A DNA stretch of 9,156 nucleotides from JAEYLA01 sp035561315 (GTDB taxonomy: Bacteria; Bacillota; Clostridia; Christensenellales; CAG-138). Of this stretch, positions 6,358-9,156 are shown in pieces. A model generated the notes under the pieces. The model was not told where the DNA came from and did no database searches. It saw only the letters and a program-made list of their open reading frames with translations. Both the position numbers and the translations under genes were made by a program. The stretch covers positions 1 through 9,156 of the forward strand of contig DATMXR010000063.1 in assembly GCA_035561315.1 (NCBI GenBank), in the 5' to 3' direction. Position 1 is the first letter of the stretch, and each line of letters opens with the position of its first letter.

Positions 6358-7199
6358 CAAAACCCTCCGTCAGCGTGGTTATGGCCGCGTACAATGCGGA
6401 AACGACCATTGAAAAAAGCGTTCGATCCATACTCGATCAAACGCTGCCGGATTTTGAGCTGCTCATATGCGACGACTGCTCTACCGACGGGACATACGCG
6501 CTCCTTTTGCGGCTGGCGCGGCAGGACGAAAGAATACGCGTGTTCCGCAATGAACGGAACCGGGGGCAGGCATTTGCGCGGAACCGCCTGTTCGGGCTTT
6601 CCGAAGCGGACTATATCGCCATCATGGACGCGGATGATTTCAGCGAGCGCGAACGCCTGTCCAAACAGCGGGAATTTCTGCGGGCGCACCCCGAGTTTGA
6701 CTATGTGTCGGCCTGCCCCCGGTGGATCGACGACGAAGGGGTATTATCCGTCAAAATCAGCGGGATTACCGGGGAAGTCAAAAAAAGCGACTATCTTTGG
6801 GGCCTGCCCTTCCTGCATCCGGCCACCATGTTTACGAAGAAAGCGATATCGGCCGCCGGCGGGTACAGGGTGGAGGCCGCAACGCGTTACCGCAACGAGG
6901 ACTACGACATGCTGATGCGGATGTGCGCGCTGGGGTTTCGGGGCTATGTCCTGCCGGAACGGCTGTATATCTACTACGAGGGGGCTGCCGCCCTCAAGCG
7001 CCGCAAATACCGCTACCGCTGGGCCGAAGCCAGGATCAGGTACGTCAATTTCAAGCGGCTCGGGTTAATGCCCCGGGGAATGATTTATGTGCTCAAGCCG
7101 CTGATCGTCGGCCTGTTTTCCCAGCGCGTATTGGGGAGCGCCCGCGCGGTACTGTACGCAAAAAGGACCGGCAGGCTGCCCGCGGCAAGGGATGAATGA
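6354..7199 (+). CDS. Glycosyltransferase family 2 (GT-A fold)
   Basis: A 281-residue inverting-type GT2 enzyme, probably adding a further sugar to the lipid-linked glycan. Seen: the N-terminal SVSVVMAAYNAETTIEKSV strand-loop; QTLPDFELLICDDCSTDGT at 29-47 with the UDP-binding Asp pair at 40-41; the metal-binding MDADD at 91-95; a HPATMF segment at 155-160; and NEDYDM at 181-186, whose acidic pair (Glu182, Asp183) fits the catalytic base region. The last 70 residues are basic with a hydrophobic stretch around 243-255, suggesting membrane association rather than a true transmembrane helix. The ATG overlaps the GT4 stop in an ATGA junction, with a G-rich site at 6335-6343. It is the last gene of the operon and ends 13 bases from the stop of the convergent dehydratase. 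The donor and acceptor are unknown. Confidence 0.88.
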   Translation: MTKPSVSVVMAAYNAETTIEKSVRSILDQTLPDFELLICDDCSTDGTYALLLRLARQDERIRVFRNERNRGQAFARNRLFGLSEADYIAIMDADDFSERERLSKQREFLRAHPEFDYVSACPRWIDDEGVLSVKISGITGEVKKSDYLWGLPFLHPATMFTKKAISAAGGYRVEAATRYRNEDYDMLMRMCALGFRGYVLPERLYIYYEGAAALKRRKYRYRWAEARIRYVNFKRLGLMPRGMIYVLKPLIVGLFSQRVLGSARAVLYAKRTGRLPAARDE

Positions 7200-7202
7200 C
7201 GT

Positions 7203-7232
7203 CATACGCGGGCTAAGCGCCCGTATGCTTTT
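7203..7232 (+). terminator. Candidate weak intrinsic terminator for the + strand operon
   Basis: CATACG (7203-7208) pairs with CGTATG (7222-7227), and GGC (7211-7213) with GCC (7219-7221). This gives a nine-pair stem with a two-base bulge (7209-7210) and a TAAGC loop, followed by C and four T (7229-7232). The T run is short, so termination may be partial. The structure overlaps the stop and last codons of the convergent dehydratase gene. On the minus strand no T run follows, so it would work mainly for the + strand operon. Confidence 0.35.
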
Positions 7233-9156
7233 GGAACGACGCCATATTGGGCTGCCTGAGCGGCAGTATCGGGACGTTCTGGACGACGGCGGACAGGCCG
7301 GCCGGCTCGTAAGGCCGGAAAAGCTCGCTCTCAAACGTGGGTACCAGGGATTTGATGATGGACGAGACCTGCTCGTCCTGCCGGTTGGAAACGGCGGAAA
7401 ACAGCTCCGTGAGCGCATTTTCCGTGACCCTGTGCTTGACGGGGTCCGTTTTGAGTATGAATATCCGGTTGTTCTCGGTTTCCTCGATGCACTCCGTATT
7501 CAGGCTGATTTCCTCATACAGCTTTTCCCCGTCGCGAAGCCCGGTGATCTGTATCGGGACATCCTTTTCAGGCGTGAGCCCCGCAAGGCGGATCATCGTG
7601 CACGCCAGATCGTAAATGCGGACCGGCTCGCCCATGTTCAGCACGAATATCTCATGCCCTTTCGCCATGGAGCTGGCCTCCAGCACCAGCTGCACCGCCT
7701 CGGGAATGGTCATAAAATATCTTGTGATATTCCTGTCCGTTACGGTAACGGGCCCGCCTTCGCTGATCTGCCGCTTAAACAGCGGGATAACGCTTCCGTT
7801 GCTGCCCAATACGTTGCCGAAGCGTACGGCGGAGAAAACGGTCCGGCTGCCGCCGTCATGGCGGTTCATGCTCTGTATCAGCAATTCGGCGATCCGTTTG
7901 GAGGCGCCCATGATATTGGAGGGATTGACCGCTTTATCGGTGGAAATCAATATGAATTTCTGCACGTCGTACCGCATGGCGGTTATCGCCGCGTTATAGG
8001 TTCCTACTACGTTGTTCGTCAGCGCCTCGTAAGGGTTGATCTCCATCATGGGCACATGCTTGTGCGCGGCGGCGTGGAACACGATATCCGGGCGGTATCC
8101 GGAAAACACCTCGTCGAGCCGGGAGGAATCCCGGACGGAGCCCAGCACCGTATGGAATTTATGCTTGGCATAGGTCTTGCTCAGCTCATATCCGATCGTG
8201 AACAGGCCGTTTTCGTCAAAATCGAATATGATGATCGTGCGGGCGCCCAGCTTCAGGGACTGCCTGCATATTTCCGAGCCTATGGAACCCGCGCCTCCCG
8301 TGACCAGAACGGTTTTGCCGCTTATAAGCTCCTGCACGGGCTGCATATTGAGCCGGACCTCGCTTCTTCCAAGCAGGTCCTCCAGCCGGATCTCGTCGAT
8401 CGTCGCCTTGGACAGCGATTCGCCGGTGAAATTGGACATATTGGCAAACCGCCGCGTGGCGCAGTTCGCCTGCGTGCAATACTTGAATATCTCCCGTATG
8501 GTCGAATTGTCCACATGGGGAATCGCGATGATGATCTCATCGATATGATATTGCTGCGCGATTTTGGGAATATGCTCGCGGCTGCCCATCACCGGGACGT
8601 TTTTGATGCTGCGTCCCCACAGGCGCGGGTCGTCGTCTATAAAGCCCACGATCCGGCACCGTTCCTTGGGCGTATACATCAGCATGTTCAAAAGGTACTG
8701 CCCGGCGCCTCCGGCGCCGAAAATCAATATGTTCTTTACATGCCCGCCGCGATACGGAGAAATCAGTATCCTTTTGTGGAACCAGGCCCACATCCGCATC
8801 AGCAGGCGCGCAACGCCCATCAACAGCGTGTTGAGGCAAATATAGTTGATCAGCACAAGCAGGGGCAGCGGAGCGGCCAATACGCGGTTAATCAGCCACA
8901 GCACGGCGTAGCCGCCCATCAGGCAGGCGCCCATACGCGTTGCGTCCGTCAGATTGAACAGTATAATTTCCGTCGCATAGGCGTGCGCCAAAGCCATAAG
9001 CAGGGCCGAAAGCGCAAACCCGAGCATGATATAGATATATAAATGGCTCAAATAAAGAAAAGGGACGGAGCCGCCGAAACAAAAGAACAGCGCAAAGTAA
9101 AAAGCGGCGGAAACACTCAATAGATCCAAAAACAGAAACTTCATAATGCGCAGCAT
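7213..9156 (-). CDS. pglF: PglF/CapD-like membrane UDP-GlcNAc 4,6-dehydratase (start at or beyond window edge)
   Basis: At least 647 residues. The predicted reaction is NAD-dependent 4,6-dehydration of UDP-GlcNAc to the 4-keto-6-deoxy sugar, the first step toward bacillosamine-type sugars. Seen: about four N-terminal membrane segments (near residues 7-28, 36-58, 78-95, 97-118); a first nucleotide-binding domain with FGAGGAGQYLLN at 146-157; the catalytic SDR domain with VTGGAGSIGSE at 285-295; STDKAVNPSNIMGASKR at 405-421, where the family has Met in place of the classical SDR Tyr (Met416, Lys420) and uses the Thr-Asp-Lys at 406-408; then LRDGEKLYEE at 540-549. Length and domain order match PglF/WbpM/CapD long-form dehydratases, so the gene is essentially whole. 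The true start may be the edge ATG or lie outside; the second ATG (9144-9142) has no Shine-Dalgarno site. A tail of about 35 residues follows the conserved end. The gene converges on the operon, so it has its own promoter to the right. Confidence 0.92.
   Translation of the reverse strand: MLRIMKFLFLDLLSVSAAFYFALFFCFGGSVPFLYLSHLYIYIMLGFALSALLMALAHAYATEIILFNLTDATRMGACLMGGYAVLWLINRVLAAPLPLLVLINYICLNTLLMGVARLLMRMWAWFHKRILISPYRGGHVKNILIFGAGGAGQYLLNMLMYTPKERCRIVGFIDDDPRLWGRSIKNVPVMGSREHIPKIAQQYHIDEIIIAIPHVDNSTIREIFKYCTQANCATRRFANMSNFTGESLSKATIDEIRLEDLLGRSEVRLNMQPVQELISGKTVLVTGGAGSIGSEICRQSLKLGARTIIIFDFDENGLFTIGYELSKTYAKHKFHTVLGSVRDSSRLDEVFSGYRPDIVFHAAAHKHVPMMEINPYEALTNNVVGTYNAAITAMRYDVQKFILISTDKAVNPSNIMGASKRIAELLIQSMNRHDGGSRTVFSAVRFGNVLGSNGSVIPLFKRQISEGGPVTVTDRNITRYFMTIPEAVQLVLEASSMAKGHEIFVLNMGEPVRIYDLACTMIRLAGLTPEKDVPIQITGLRDGEKLYEEISLNTECIEETENNRIFILKTDPVKHRVTENALTELFSAVSNRQDEQVSSIIKSLVPTFESELFRPYEPAGLSAVVQNVPILPLRQPNMASFQKHTGA

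Noticed and set aside
7192..9042. A 616-codon open frame on the + strand, starting at the end of the GT2 gene
   Set aside because: It is fully antisense to the dehydratase, whose motifs are all intact on the minus strand. The translation shows no recognisable domain and is rich in Arg, His and Gly, as expected from a GC-rich antisense shadow.
1..9156. Mobile elements, CRISPR arrays, tRNA or rRNA genes, riboswitches
   Set aside because: I saw no transposase motifs, spaced direct repeats, cloverleaf-like or rRNA sequence, and no noncoding gap long enough for a riboswitch.

Overview
The window is a compact glycan-biosynthesis locus. It holds eight tightly packed genes on the + strand and a ninth gene converging on them from the right edge. 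The DNA is GC-rich (roughly 60% by eye). Most gene starts have strong G-rich Shine-Dalgarno sites, GTG and TTG starts occur, and gene ends overlap or nearly touch. Together with the protein families, this suggests a chromosome of a GC-rich Clostridia-type Firmicute. That placement is an inference and rests on no marker gene.

Layout. Positions 1-125 hold no gene I can support. From 126 to 7199 one apparent operon runs: a GNAT acetyltransferase (RimJ/RimL type), a PglC-like phosphoglycosyl transferase, a FemAB-like GNAT-fold protein, a formyl-THF-dependent formyltransferase, a PIG-L zinc deacetylase, a PglE-like sugar aminotransferase, a GT4 glycosyltransferase and a GT2 glycosyltransferase. 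The longest gap between these genes is about 50 bases and two junctions are ATGA overlaps. A PglF-like nucleotide-sugar 4,6-dehydratase lies on the minus strand (9156-7213) and meets the operon tail to tail across 13 bases. A small candidate hairpin terminator sits at that junction.

How the genes fit together. PglF, PglE and PglC are the dehydratase, aminotransferase and membrane phosphoglycosyl transferase known from the bacillosamine (2,4-diamino-2,4,6-trideoxy sugar) pathway. The expected flow is UDP-GlcNAc to the 4-keto-6-deoxy sugar (PglF), then to the 4-amino sugar (PglE), then capping of the 4-amine, then transfer of the sugar phosphate to a polyprenyl phosphate (PglC-like), then extension by the two glycosyltransferases. 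No left-handed beta-helix acetyltransferase of the PglD type is present. Instead there are four genes that could add, remove or swap acyl groups: GNAT, FemAB-like, formyltransferase and PIG-L deacetylase. The most interesting reading is an N-acyl editing cassette that makes a formylated, deacetylated or aminoacylated amino sugar. No flippase, polymerase or ligase is visible, so the fate of the glycan cannot be read from this window.

Two conserved positions look altered. The formyltransferase has Gly where the catalytic Asn of the family normally sits. The PglC-like enzyme has Gly-Trp where the helix-breaking Ser-Pro pair is expected.
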